A stretch of DNA of 42,041 bases. It comes from Roseivivax halodurans JCM 10272 (GTDB taxonomy: Bacteria > Pseudomonadota > Alphaproteobacteria > Rhodobacterales > Rhodobacteraceae). The notes under the pieces were generated by a model, which made no database searches, was not told the origin of the DNA, and saw only the letters and a program-made list of their open reading frames with translations. A program made the position numbers and the translations under genes. This document shows, in pieces, positions 15,984 to 22,600 of the stretch (the stretch's first letter is position 1; the number at the start of each line of letters is the position of its first letter). Where the stretch lies: NCBI RefSeq assembly GCF_000521785.1, contig NZ_JALZ01000023.1, positions 1 to 42,041 on the forward strand, in the 5' to 3' direction.

Positions 15984-16816
15984 CCGAGGACCGGATCATC
16001 AAGTACCCGCGGACCCCTCATATCGAGGGCTCGAAGCTGCAGCCTGGAGACAACGCCGACGGGCAGATGTCGATCGCGAAGCTGCGGGAGATGTATCCGG
16101 ACGCCACCTTCGTCAGCGAGGAGAAGCTCGATGGGGCCAATACCGGTCTGTTCGTCAACCGGGACCTCGAACTGAACCTGCAATCGCGCGGGCACGTGTT
16201 GCGAGGCGGGGCCCGTGAGGGTCAGTTCAACCTCTTCAAACAATGGGCGTGCCACCACGAGGCGGCGCTGCTCGAGCGCTTCGAGGATCGCTACCGGCCG
16301 TACCACGAGTGGACCTTCGCCCGGCATACCCAGTTCTATGACCGGCTCCCGCATTTTCTGCACGAGTTCGACATCTGGGACATGAAGGACCAGATCTGGC
16401 TCTCGACGCCGCGGCGTCACGCGCTGCTCGAGGGGCTGCCGGTGGTATCCGTTCCGGTGATCAGCACCGAGTGGCCGCGCGACCGCAGGCAGATGGCCGC
16501 GATGGTCGGACCCTCGCTCTATCGCAGCGAGACCTGGCGCGACAGCCTCGTGACGCAGGCCGAGCGGGCCGGGGTCGACCCCGAGGCGGCGCTTGCCGAA
16601 GCCGGCGCGGGCAAGCCGGACGCCGATCTCGCCGAGGGCATCTACATTAAGATCGAGGATTCCGACCAGGTGCTGGCGCGGTTCAAATTCGTGCGCAGCG
16701 GCTTTCTGCAAACCATCCTCGAGAGCGGCTCGCACTGGCACGAGCGCCCCATCATCCAGAACGTGCTCCGCGAGGACGTGGACCTGTTCCCGGCCGTTGA
16801 CGGGCCCGGCTGGTAG
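15980..16816 (+). CDS. RNA ligase family protein (nucleotidyltransferase)
   Basis: A 278-aa member of the covalent nucleotidyltransferase superfamily. Motif I is EEKLDGANTGL, with the AMP-accepting lysine at 49 and DG-N at 51-54. An Arg lies in LNLQSRG (70). Motif III is YHEWTFARHT (108-117), motif IV AEGIYIKIE (218-226) and motif V RFKFVR (234-239). The opening KYPRTPHIEGSKLQPGD is typical of plasmid and phage 'RNA ligase family' proteins. Such enzymes seal 3'-OH/5'-phosphate breaks in RNA through ligase-AMP and RNA-AMP intermediates. All catalytic motifs appear intact. No polynucleotide kinase/phosphatase partner is adjacent, although metallophosphoesterases lie elsewhere in the window. Translation is coupled to the membrane protein upstream. 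Substrate unknown; RNA repair after nuclease damage is a reasonable guess. Confidence 0.85.
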   Translation: MTEDRIIKYPRTPHIEGSKLQPGDNADGQMSIAKLREMYPDATFVSEEKLDGANTGLFVNRDLELNLQSRGHVLRGGAREGQFNLFKQWACHHEAALLERFEDRYRPYHEWTFARHTQFYDRLPHFLHEFDIWDMKDQIWLSTPRRHALLEGLPVVSVPVISTEWPRDRRQMAAMVGPSLYRSETWRDSLVTQAERAGVDPEAALAEAGAGKPDADLAEGIYIKIEDSDQVLARFKFVRSGFLQTILESGSHWHERPIIQNVLREDVDLFPAVDGPGW

Positions 16817-16883
16817 AGGGACGAAGGCAAGTCATGTGTGAAAATGGAATTTCGACAAATCTCATCATCACGGAGATCACGAC

Positions 16884-17225
16884 GTGACCCCGACCCGCGC
16901 CTATATCAGCATCGACTACGACGAGGGCGAGCGAGGCAGCTACCGCGGCGTCGTGGTGGGCCATGCCACGCGCGAGCTCAAGCGCTGGTCGAGCGGCGAT
17001 CCGCAGGCCGACTGGAAGGAGCTGCTGCGCTGGCTCGAAACCGGCCGGCCCGAGGGCCTCTCCGTCGGTGAGACCAGTTCCATCACGCATTTCCTGCAGG
17101 ACGTTCCCGGCTGGCGGATGATCGAGGATGCCGCGGGCCGCGAGGTTCTGGTGCCCGAGGACCGTCCGGGCTTCGAAGATCGAAACGGCGTACCGATCCC
17201 CCTCCCCGACACCCCCGACCTCTGA
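16884..17225 (+). CDS. Unknown 113-aa protein
   Basis: Starts at GTG 16884 after CGGAGA, giving (M)TPTRAYISIDYDEGERGSYR. The first half is beta-like and acidic, the second Pro/Asp-rich (EVLVPEDRPGFEDRNGVPIP). It has no membrane segment or known motif. The 67 bases between it and the ligase gene hold TGTGAAAATGG, a poor variant of the recurring motif. It belongs to the same co-oriented run, with 13 bases to the next gene. Confidence 0.55.
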   Translation: MTPTRAYISIDYDEGERGSYRGVVVGHATRELKRWSSGDPQADWKELLRWLETGRPEGLSVGETSSITHFLQDVPGWRMIEDAAGREVLVPEDRPGFEDRNGVPIPLPDTPDL

Positions 17226-17238
17226 AACGGAACCCAAC

Positions 17239-17922
17239 ATGAAAAAGGCCATCGGCGCCTACCTCGCCTTCTCGTCCGGTCAGCTGTGGATCGCCACGCG
17301 CGATATCCTCCCCGCCACCGGCACGGGCCAGAAGGTCTTCAGCCTGAACCACAAGGGCCTTCACGTCATGCCGCTTCCCGGCGGGCTGCCGGCCGAGGGC
17401 GTCGATGGTGCGCCCCGTGCGGAGGTGCTGGACGTTCTCGCGAACGGCCATGCCTACGAGGGATCCGTCGTGGTCTCCATCGATCACGACGGTGTCGTCG
17501 GTCTCGTCGACGGCTACGGGCTCCGCCGGCTCACGGCCGCGACCATCACCGAGGAGGATCAGGATGTGCTTCTGGCGGTCGAGCGGGCCGCGGTGTGGAT
17601 GGCGCGCATGCGTCCGGCCCTACCGGAAGTGGTCCGCACCACACTCGCGGACTGCCAGTTCGCCGGGCCGGACGAGGTGGCGCCGACGGACATCGGCCTG
17701 ACGATCACCGTCGCCTCCGATCGGGTCCTGATCGTGACCGAGGATGAGAGGAAGGTCGCCGTCGAACTGATGAACGGGGACCTGCGCGTCTTCGCGTTCG
17801 AGCACGATGCCGGCAAGGAATACCCGGTAGTCGTCACCATCCCGCCGCGCGGCGAGATCGGCGTCGAGATGTCCGACTATACGCGGGAAGAGCGTCCCGA
17901 CGACGCCCCCGGCCTCGCCTGA
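17239..17922 (+). CDS. Unknown 227-aa protein
   Basis: Begins MKKAIGAYLAFSSGQLWIAT. Not a convincing signal peptide; the start is amphipathic. A repeated beta pattern appears (VVVSIDHDGVVGLVDGYGLR, then TDIGLTITVASDRVLIVTED, KVAVELMNGDLRVFAFEHDA), compatible with an antiparallel beta domain. The C-terminus is acidic. Unrecognised. Part of the co-oriented run, 13 bases after and 13 bases before its neighbours. Confidence 0.6.
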   Translation: MKKAIGAYLAFSSGQLWIATRDILPATGTGQKVFSLNHKGLHVMPLPGGLPAEGVDGAPRAEVLDVLANGHAYEGSVVVSIDHDGVVGLVDGYGLRRLTAATITEEDQDVLLAVERAAVWMARMRPALPEVVRTTLADCQFAGPDEVAPTDIGLTITVASDRVLIVTEDERKVAVELMNGDLRVFAFEHDAGKEYPVVVTIPPRGEIGVEMSDYTREERPDDAPGLA

Positions 17923-17935
17923 AGGAGACCTCACC

Positions 17936-18253
17936 ATGGCAATCGCTCCCATCACGCCGGACGAGGTCGCAACCGGCGCAGGCGCCGTTCCGGACGTTGT
18001 CCTCGCCGCTTTCAACGGGCTGCTGGCCGAACGGGCCCGCAACGGGCGGTCCCGGTTCACCCAGAACGAGGTAATCGCGCGGATCCAGGAAGGCGTCGAG
18101 GCGGCGGGCTCGAAGATCTCCCGCCAGGAGATCTTCGCCAAGCACTATCTCGACGTGGAGAGCATTTACCGCGCCGCCGGCTGGCAGGTGCGCTACGACG
18201 CTCCGGGCTACAACGAGAGCTACGAGGCGTTTTTCGAGTTCAGCACGGCATGA
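17936..18253 (+). CDS. Conserved small phage/plasmid-type protein of unknown function
   Basis: A 105-aa protein with GGAG upstream of ATG 17936. The pattern F(T)QNEVIARIQEG, then HYLDVESIYRAAGWQVRYDA, then PGYNESYEAFFEFS matches a small family that I have seen repeatedly in phage and plasmid genomes, where it is annotated only as hypothetical. The close YRxAGWxVxYDxPxYNExYxxxFxF is its hallmark. It probably forms a compact alpha/beta domain. Its stop overlaps the next start (ATGA at 18250). No function can be assigned. Confidence 0.65.
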   Translation: MAIAPITPDEVATGAGAVPDVVLAAFNGLLAERARNGRSRFTQNEVIARIQEGVEAAGSKISRQEIFAKHYLDVESIYRAAGWQVRYDAPGYNESYEAFFEFSTA

Positions 18254-18855
18254 CGGCGATGATCGATCTCGCGCCCTTTCATGCCTTCGACCGGGACTAC
18301 GCCCGGGCGCTCAGGTCCTGCGGCAAGGGGACGATCATCGCGCTCAACGGCGCGGGCGCGGCCGGCACGCGCCTTCTTCAGGAGATCGGCCACGTTCTCC
18401 AGACAGGCCGCGGTCCGCGTTGGACGACCGAGAGCGGGGATTGCTACTTCGCAAGCACCGACATCATGCTGGGCCTGCTGCAGATGGAAACTGCCCTGCC
18501 CTTCCGGCTCGTGACCGGCCGTTTCGACCACGCCGACATGCCGCACCCGGTCTTCCATGCCTGGCTCGATGCAAAACTGCCGGACGGGGCGTGGGTCGCG
18601 ATCAACGTCTCGAACCTCGGGGCACGCCCGCTCTACGCGGTGCCGCGGGCGGACTACCTCTGCCGCAACGCCTGCCGCGGGGAGTTCCAGGTCCTTCCGA
18701 TGGGCGAGTTCGGGCGCCGGACGATGACGGCCTTGCGCCGCCAGGGGCTGCCCCGCGGGCATCGAAGGCTCGATCGGCTGGGCGTCCGCGAATTCACCAT
18801 GGTGCTGCTGCGACGCACCCTCGCCGAGGCGCGGTGCCACGGCAATCTCAGTTGA
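18250..18855 (+). CDS. Unknown protein with possible Cys-His pair
   Basis: A 201-aa protein coupled to the gene before it. SGDCYFASTDIMLGLL (Cys near 67) is followed by HPVFHAWLDAKLPDGAWVAI (His near 101), then NVSNLGARPLYAVPRADYL. A Cys on a helix followed by a HAW(L) strand and a third polar residue is the layout of papain/transglutaminase-like folds, but the match is weak and Asn stands where the third residue (Asp) might be. There is no signal peptide. It ends the cassette and converges on the 18898 gene. The enzymatic idea is inference; the gene call is firmer. Confidence 0.55.
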   Translation: MTAMIDLAPFHAFDRDYARALRSCGKGTIIALNGAGAAGTRLLQEIGHVLQTGRGPRWTTESGDCYFASTDIMLGLLQMETALPFRLVTGRFDHADMPHPVFHAWLDAKLPDGAWVAINVSNLGARPLYAVPRADYLCRNACRGEFQVLPMGEFGRRTMTALRRQGLPRGHRRLDRLGVREFTMVLLRRTLAEARCHGNLS

Positions 18856-18897
18856 GAGCGTGACACGGCGGTCGCTGCGGAGTGAACGCCCCGCCGA

Positions 18898-19308
18898 TCA
18901 GTCGAAAATGCGCGAGTCCCGGATGAGTGCCCACCAGTTCGACCATTGCTTGAAGCGGGTCTTGGCGAGCTCGGCCACCTTCTTCAGGTAGACGACATCC
19001 CGCTTCTGGAGGCGTTCGCCTTTACGGGGCCCGTTCGGCACGCGGAACTCCTCGTTCGTCAGCGTACGCGCCGGGTTATTGTCCGCGCCGCCGCTGGACG
19101 CGTCCAGAAGTGCGAGGAGATAATCCCGCTCCGCTTCAAGGCCGAGGTAATGCATGTTCCAGGCGTCGACCTGATCGTGCAGCCCTTGGATCGTGACCTT
19201 CTGGTTCTCAACAGTGGTCTCAAGGTTCGCGCACAGCACCTTCCACTCACCGATGCTCTCCTCGAGGCTGCGCGCCTTTGCCATGTTGTATGCCGATGAG
19301 AAGCTCAT
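18898..19308 (-). CDS. 136-aa coiled-coil protein, paralogue B
   Basis: MSFSSAYNMAKARSLEESIG, then a coiled-coil stretch (about 20-70), GGADNNPARTLTNEEFRVPN, GPRKGERLQKRDVVYLKKVA, and a Trp-rich end WSNWWALIRDSRIFD. It has the same length as, and the same opening, PNGPRKGE-x-LQKRDVVYLK block and IFD terminus as, the adjacent gene 19323-19733, so the two arose by tandem duplication. They have since diverged, mainly in the coiled-coil region. Family not recognised. The 14 bases between them show that they form one transcription unit, of which this is the second gene. Confidence 0.7.
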   Translation of the reverse strand: MSFSSAYNMAKARSLEESIGEWKVLCANLETTVENQKVTIQGLHDQVDAWNMHYLGLEAERDYLLALLDASSGGADNNPARTLTNEEFRVPNGPRKGERLQKRDVVYLKKVAELAKTRFKQWSNWWALIRDSRIFD

Positions 19309-19322
19309 CCCCGTTACCCCGT

Positions 19323-19733
19323 TCAGTCAAAAATTTTCCAGTCGCAGACGAGCTTCCACCAGTTCTTGAACTGGGGCATCTTCGACTTTCCCAGATCGGC
19401 GATGCGCTTGAGGTACACGACGTCGCGCTTCTGAAGCTTCTCACCCTTCCGCGGGCCGTTCGGTATTCGATACTCCTCATCGGCGAGCGCCCGCGCCGGG
19501 TTCTTGTCAGCGCCGCCGCACTTCTCATCTATTAGACGCAGGAGATAGTCCCGCTCCGCCTCTATGCCGGCGTAGTGCGCCCTCCAGACGTCGATCTTGT
19601 ACTTCTTCTCCTCGACTTCAGCCGCAAGGTTCGCATTGGTGGCTTCCAGGTTCGCACACAACACCTTCCACTCACCGATGCTCTCCGAGAGAGCGCGGGC
19701 CCGCGCCATGTTGTAAGCGGATGCAAAGCTCAT
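19323..19733 (-). CDS. 136-aa coiled-coil protein, paralogue A
   Basis: MSFASAYNMARARALSESIG, a coiled coil (ANLEATNANLAAEVEEKKYK), GGADKNPARALADEEYRIPN, GPRKGEKLQKRDVVYLKRIA and FKNWWKLVCDWKIFD. First gene of the tandem pair. The conserved positive GPRKGE-x-LQKRD block could bind nucleic acid, and the coiled coil suggests dimers, possibly with the neighbour. Unrecognised family. It is divergent from the 19935 gene, with the TTTTTCGCA motif at 19867 in between. Confidence 0.7.
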   Translation of the reverse strand: MSFASAYNMARARALSESIGEWKVLCANLEATNANLAAEVEEKKYKIDVWRAHYAGIEAERDYLLRLIDEKCGGADKNPARALADEEYRIPNGPRKGEKLQKRDVVYLKRIADLGKSKMPQFKNWWKLVCDWKIFD

Positions 19734-19867
19734 TCCGGTTTCGCCTTTCCGTGTGTTATCCGGAATGTATTCGGAGGACTTCGCGTCCGTAAACCTGCCG
19801 GATGCGGGGCCACGGAAGGTGTTGCCCTCTGCCGACGTAAACGCGCCTCCCGCAAGGTCCTAGCGAT

Positions 19868-19875
19868 TTTTCGCA
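19868..19875 (+). promoter_or_regulatory. TTTTCGCA motif, copy 5
   Basis: GATTTTTCGCACTCC, 60 bases before ATG 19935 and between divergent genes. Confidence 0.5.
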
Positions 19876-19934
19876 CTCCTGTGTATCATCCCGCGAGACC
19901 ACGACAGACCGGCGACCGCGCGGAGATCTCGACG

Positions 19935-20304
19935 ATGAAACCGGCCCCTTCCGAGGAGATGGGCATCCCCGCGACGGTGCTGCGGAACCGCGGCAGCTGC
20001 GCGATCATCATCGTGGAACCTGCGACCTCGGGCATCTGGGAAAGCGGTGCCTTGCTGCGGGCCGAGCGATGCACGGATCGGCTGCGCCTGGTCGGCGCGG
20101 AGGTCGGTGCGGCGGCCGTCTTCGTCGACCTACAGGCCGAATGCGACTTGAGATCCGCGTTGTATCTCAGCCTTCTTCAGGCTGACCGGGGCGGGCTCAC
20201 GCTGCTCGCGGACCGGCTTCGCGAACAGGTCCCCCTAGCCCGGACACGCCGCCGAGATCGAGGCGCTCGCCGCGGAGGTCGGCCTCCATATCGAGCCGAA
20301 CTGA
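19935..20304 (+). pseudogene. Frameshifted small gene of unknown family
   Basis: From ATG 19935 the frame gives MKPAPSEEMGIPATVLRNRG, then CAIIIVEPATSGIWESGALL, a Leu-rich helical part, and LLADRLREQVPLA. The frame then turns into Arg-rich nonsense. Shifting frame near 20240-20250 restores HAAEIEALAAEVGLHIEPN followed by TGA at 20302, which looks like a natural C-terminus. A single-base indel in a C-rich run (TCCCCCTAGCCCGG) would explain this. Intact, the product would be about 122 aa. It could be a sequencing error or a true mutation. The open reading continues to 20495 in the wrong frame, which I do not accept as coding. Confidence 0.6.
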
Positions 20305-20384
20305 ATGGGCAATGCGCTTGCGGATACGGACGAGACCCCCTCGCCCTAATCTGTTACCGCGCCTCTTTTCTTTTCCTCGTTTTT

Positions 20385-20392
20385 TTTTCGCA
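20385..20392 (+). promoter_or_regulatory. TTTTCGCA motif, copy 6
   Basis: CGTTTTTTTTTCGCAG, 33 bases before ATG 20425. The T-run makes it one of the least GC-rich spots in the region. Confidence 0.5.
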
Positions 20393-20424
20393 GTATTGTC
20401 GGGATGACCATTGGAGGATTGGAC

Positions 20425-20649
20425 ATGGCCATTCGCTGCGTGACCATCGGCGTTCACATCACCGTCCAGGGCGAACACATCGATACGCTCGATGACGGCC
20501 TGGCCATTGTCGACGGCGGCCGGGGCCCCCGTACCGGCGTCCTCGTCGGGGCGGACGAGGTCGCCCTGGCGACAGCGGCGATCCGGGCGGCGCAACGCGC
20601 GCCTGTCGCCGAATTCGATGACGTGCCCGAGGTGGTGCCGGCGATCTAA
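20425..20649 (+). CDS. Unknown 74-aa protein
   Basis: MAIRCVTIGVHITVQGEHID followed by TLDDGLAIVDGGRGPRTGVL and a helical end. GGAGG seven bases before ATG 20425 selects this start over ATG 20404. The product is small and soluble, beta-strands then a helix, with no known family. It converges on the minus-strand membrane protein gene at 20683. Confidence 0.6.
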   Translation: MAIRCVTIGVHITVQGEHIDTLDDGLAIVDGGRGPRTGVLVGADEVALATAAIRAAQRAPVAEFDDVPEVVPAI

Positions 20650-20682
20650 AGAGGGGCGCACGCCTTGCGCCTTCGCCTCGGG

Positions 20683-20946
20683 CTACCTCAGTTGTCTGAG
20701 GAGGAAGTTGGCGAGTTCCCAGGCCAGCGAACCGATCGCTGCCCAGACGAGAACGGCGGGCAGGAAAAAGCCGACCGCCCATAGCGGGTAGATGTCCTCC
20801 CCGATATCGCGACCAAAAACGATGCATTCCTGGGGACCGGCTGCATGGAGACCGCAGCCGGCCAGGACCAGGATGCAGGAGAGCGCGAAGCCGGCGAGCC
20901 AGACCGCAGCCGGCCCGAACACGAACGCCCGCCTTACGTGGGTCAT
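20683..20946 (-). CDS. Small two-helix membrane protein
   Basis: An 87-aa protein, MTHVRRAFVFGPAAVWLAGF..., with one hydrophobic span at about 8-32 and a second at about 52-80 (LWAVGFFLPAVLVWAAIGSL). Short polar loops hold ECIVFGRDIGEDI between them. The upstream extension to 21105 is basic and shadow-like, so ATG 20946 is preferred, although its ribosome site is weak. The first span contains LAGCG, a possible lipobox, but the preceding charge pattern favours a plain transmembrane helix. Unknown family. Confidence 0.5.
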   Translation of the reverse strand: MTHVRRAFVFGPAAVWLAGFALSCILVLAGCGLHAAGPQECIVFGRDIGEDIYPLWAVGFFLPAVLVWAAIGSLAWELANFLLRQLR

Positions 20947-21116
20947 GCCGCTGGTTTTATTCTCGCGCACCCTCGTGACCTCCCGCGGAGACGAACAACC
21001 ATCAAGATATACGGTCGGGGCGCAACGGCGCAACTTGCGGTACCGGGAGGCAATGCAGGCGCTTCGCTGCGAGATTGGTGTCTGCAGGTTGGTCTTCACC
21101 GCCAAGCTGCGCTCGG

Positions 21117-21178
21117 CTACGGGGCGGCGTCGAAGAGCGACGGCTGCTCCGGAGCGCTATCGGTCTCAGTCTCGAGAG
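21117..21178 (-). repeat. 62-bp copy of the dinB 3' end
   Basis: Nearly identical to 22600-22661, the last 20 codons and stop of dinB, on the same strand. Its translation ends DSAPEQPSLFDAAP against DSAPAQPSLFDAAP in dinB. Nothing upstream of it on this strand resembles the rest of a polymerase, so it is a remnant of a second copy or a partial duplication. Confidence 0.8.
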
Positions 21179-21345
21179 TTGAGAGCCCCCGGCGCGCACC
21201 GGGATTTGTGGTGGCCCCCTGGCATTCCAAAGTTCTGCCTACCATCGGGAGAGGAAGGACTTGTGGATTCCCCCTTCTGTGGCACTCTGAATCCAATTTG
21301 AATGACCGCCTTTCAACGCCTTCGGGCCCCTTAGGAATTGGATTC

Positions 21346-21834
21346 ATGCTGCGCGTCCTGTCCACGTGCGCTTTTGCGCTTCTCGCCGGTCCGGCTGCGG
21401 CCGATTGGGCATTTCGGCCCTCCGAGGCTTCCGACGACCTTGGCAGCGCGTACGTGCGCAACAGCCAGGGCCACACGCTCGATGTCGGGTGTGGAAATAG
21501 CGGTGAGATCGCATTGCAGATCACGCCCGATATCTCCCGCCAGGCCAGCGGCGTCGAAGCCTACACGATGGTCTTCGAAGGCGAACGCGGCATGCTCCTG
21601 GTTCCGTTGACCTGCGAGCAGTGGGGATGCTCCAGCGACTCCGCTTATCCAGACGGTCAGGTCTGGACGCAGCGCCAGAAAGAGGTCCTGATCGATCATA
21701 TCCGGCGGGCACCCAAAGTTTCGATCTGGATGCATGCCACCGATGAAAAGATCATATCCGAGTTCAGCCTAACCGGATCTACCGCCGCACTTGGCAAGTT
21801 GGCCGAAAGCGCGAGAGGCTGCATCGGCCTTTGA
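21346..21834 (+). CDS. Secreted protein of unknown function
   Basis: A 162-aa protein with a clear signal peptide (MLRVLSTCAFALLAGPAAA, then DWAF). The mature part begins FRPSEASDDLGSAYV and contains four cysteines (VGCG, LTCEQWGC and RGCIGL), compatible with two disulfides in the periplasm. It has beta-rich strands LDVGCGNSGEIALQIT and VSIWMHATDEKIISEFSLTG. No family recognised; the layout resembles small periplasmic proteins that sense or bind. ATG 21346 is preferred over the open frame from 20845, whose upstream part is shadow. The promoter region overlaps the dinB-tail remnant. Confidence 0.6.
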   Translation: MLRVLSTCAFALLAGPAAADWAFRPSEASDDLGSAYVRNSQGHTLDVGCGNSGEIALQITPDISRQASGVEAYTMVFEGERGMLLVPLTCEQWGCSSDSAYPDGQVWTQRQKEVLIDHIRRAPKVSIWMHATDEKIISEFSLTGSTAALGKLAESARGCIGL

Positions 21835-21935
21835 CAGACAGTCACGGCCGGAAGCCTCGTGACCGGCCTCGGCCGACGTAGGATTTCGCGGCGTGATCCA
21901 CTATCGTGCTCGCATCGGATGAAGAGGAAACGACG

Positions 21936-22577
21936 ATGCAGCCCAGACCCGAGTACGATATTGTGGACGAGACAAAGCTGCGCGCGCTATTCCCGCCGAC
22001 GCACGACCTTGCCGCCGCCAAGGTGCTGGGCCATCTGGACCGCCACGCGCGGGACTTCATCTCCCGTGCGCCCTTTATTTGTATCGGAACGCAGGCAGAA
22101 AACCGGATGGCTGATGTCAGCCCGCGGGGCGATCCTGCCGGCTTCGTGCATGTGCTCGACGACAGGACGCTCCTGATCCCCGACCGGCCGGGCAACAACC
22201 GGCTCGACAGCCTGGCGAATATCATCGCGAACCCGGTGGTCGCGCTGCTCTTCCTCATTCCGGGATATGACGAGACGCTTCGCGTGAACGGGCGCGCGCG
22301 GATCACCACGGATCCCGATGTCCTGACCGCCCTTGCCATGCAGGGCCGCTTGCCGCGCTGCGCCATCGTCCTCACCGTGGAAGAGGCGTTCTTGCACTGC
22401 GCCAAGGCCTTGCGCCGCTCACGCCTCTGGGACCCAGAGGCGCGCCAGGACCGCACCGCGATGCCCTCGCTCATGACCATGATGCTGGATGCCAAGGGCG
22501 AAGCGCCCGCCGATCCGGCCGAACGCGCCCACCTCGACGACGCATTGGAGGAGGCCTATCGCACGTCCATGTACTGA
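21936..22577 (+). CDS. PPOX-type FMN-dependent flavoprotein (MSMEG_1061-like)
   Basis: A 213-aa protein of the pyridoxamine 5'-phosphate oxidase-like split-barrel superfamily. Family landmarks are FISRAPFICIGTQAENRMAD followed by VSPRGDPAGFVHVLDDRTLL, IPDRPGNNRLDSLANIIANP and VALLFLIPGYDETLRVNGRA, then EEAFLHCAKALRRSRLWDP. These belong to the MSMEG_1061-type group, which binds FMN; its physiological substrate is unknown. Length is normal and all blocks are present. ATG 21936 follows AGAGGA. It converges on dinB with 23 bases between stops and no good hairpin. Confidence 0.85.
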   Translation: MQPRPEYDIVDETKLRALFPPTHDLAAAKVLGHLDRHARDFISRAPFICIGTQAENRMADVSPRGDPAGFVHVLDDRTLLIPDRPGNNRLDSLANIIANPVVALLFLIPGYDETLRVNGRARITTDPDVLTALAMQGRLPRCAIVLTVEEAFLHCAKALRRSRLWDPEARQDRTAMPSLMTMMLDAKGEAPADPAERAHLDDALEEAYRTSMY

Positions 22578-22600
22578 CGTGCCGACCTCGGTGACGCCCG

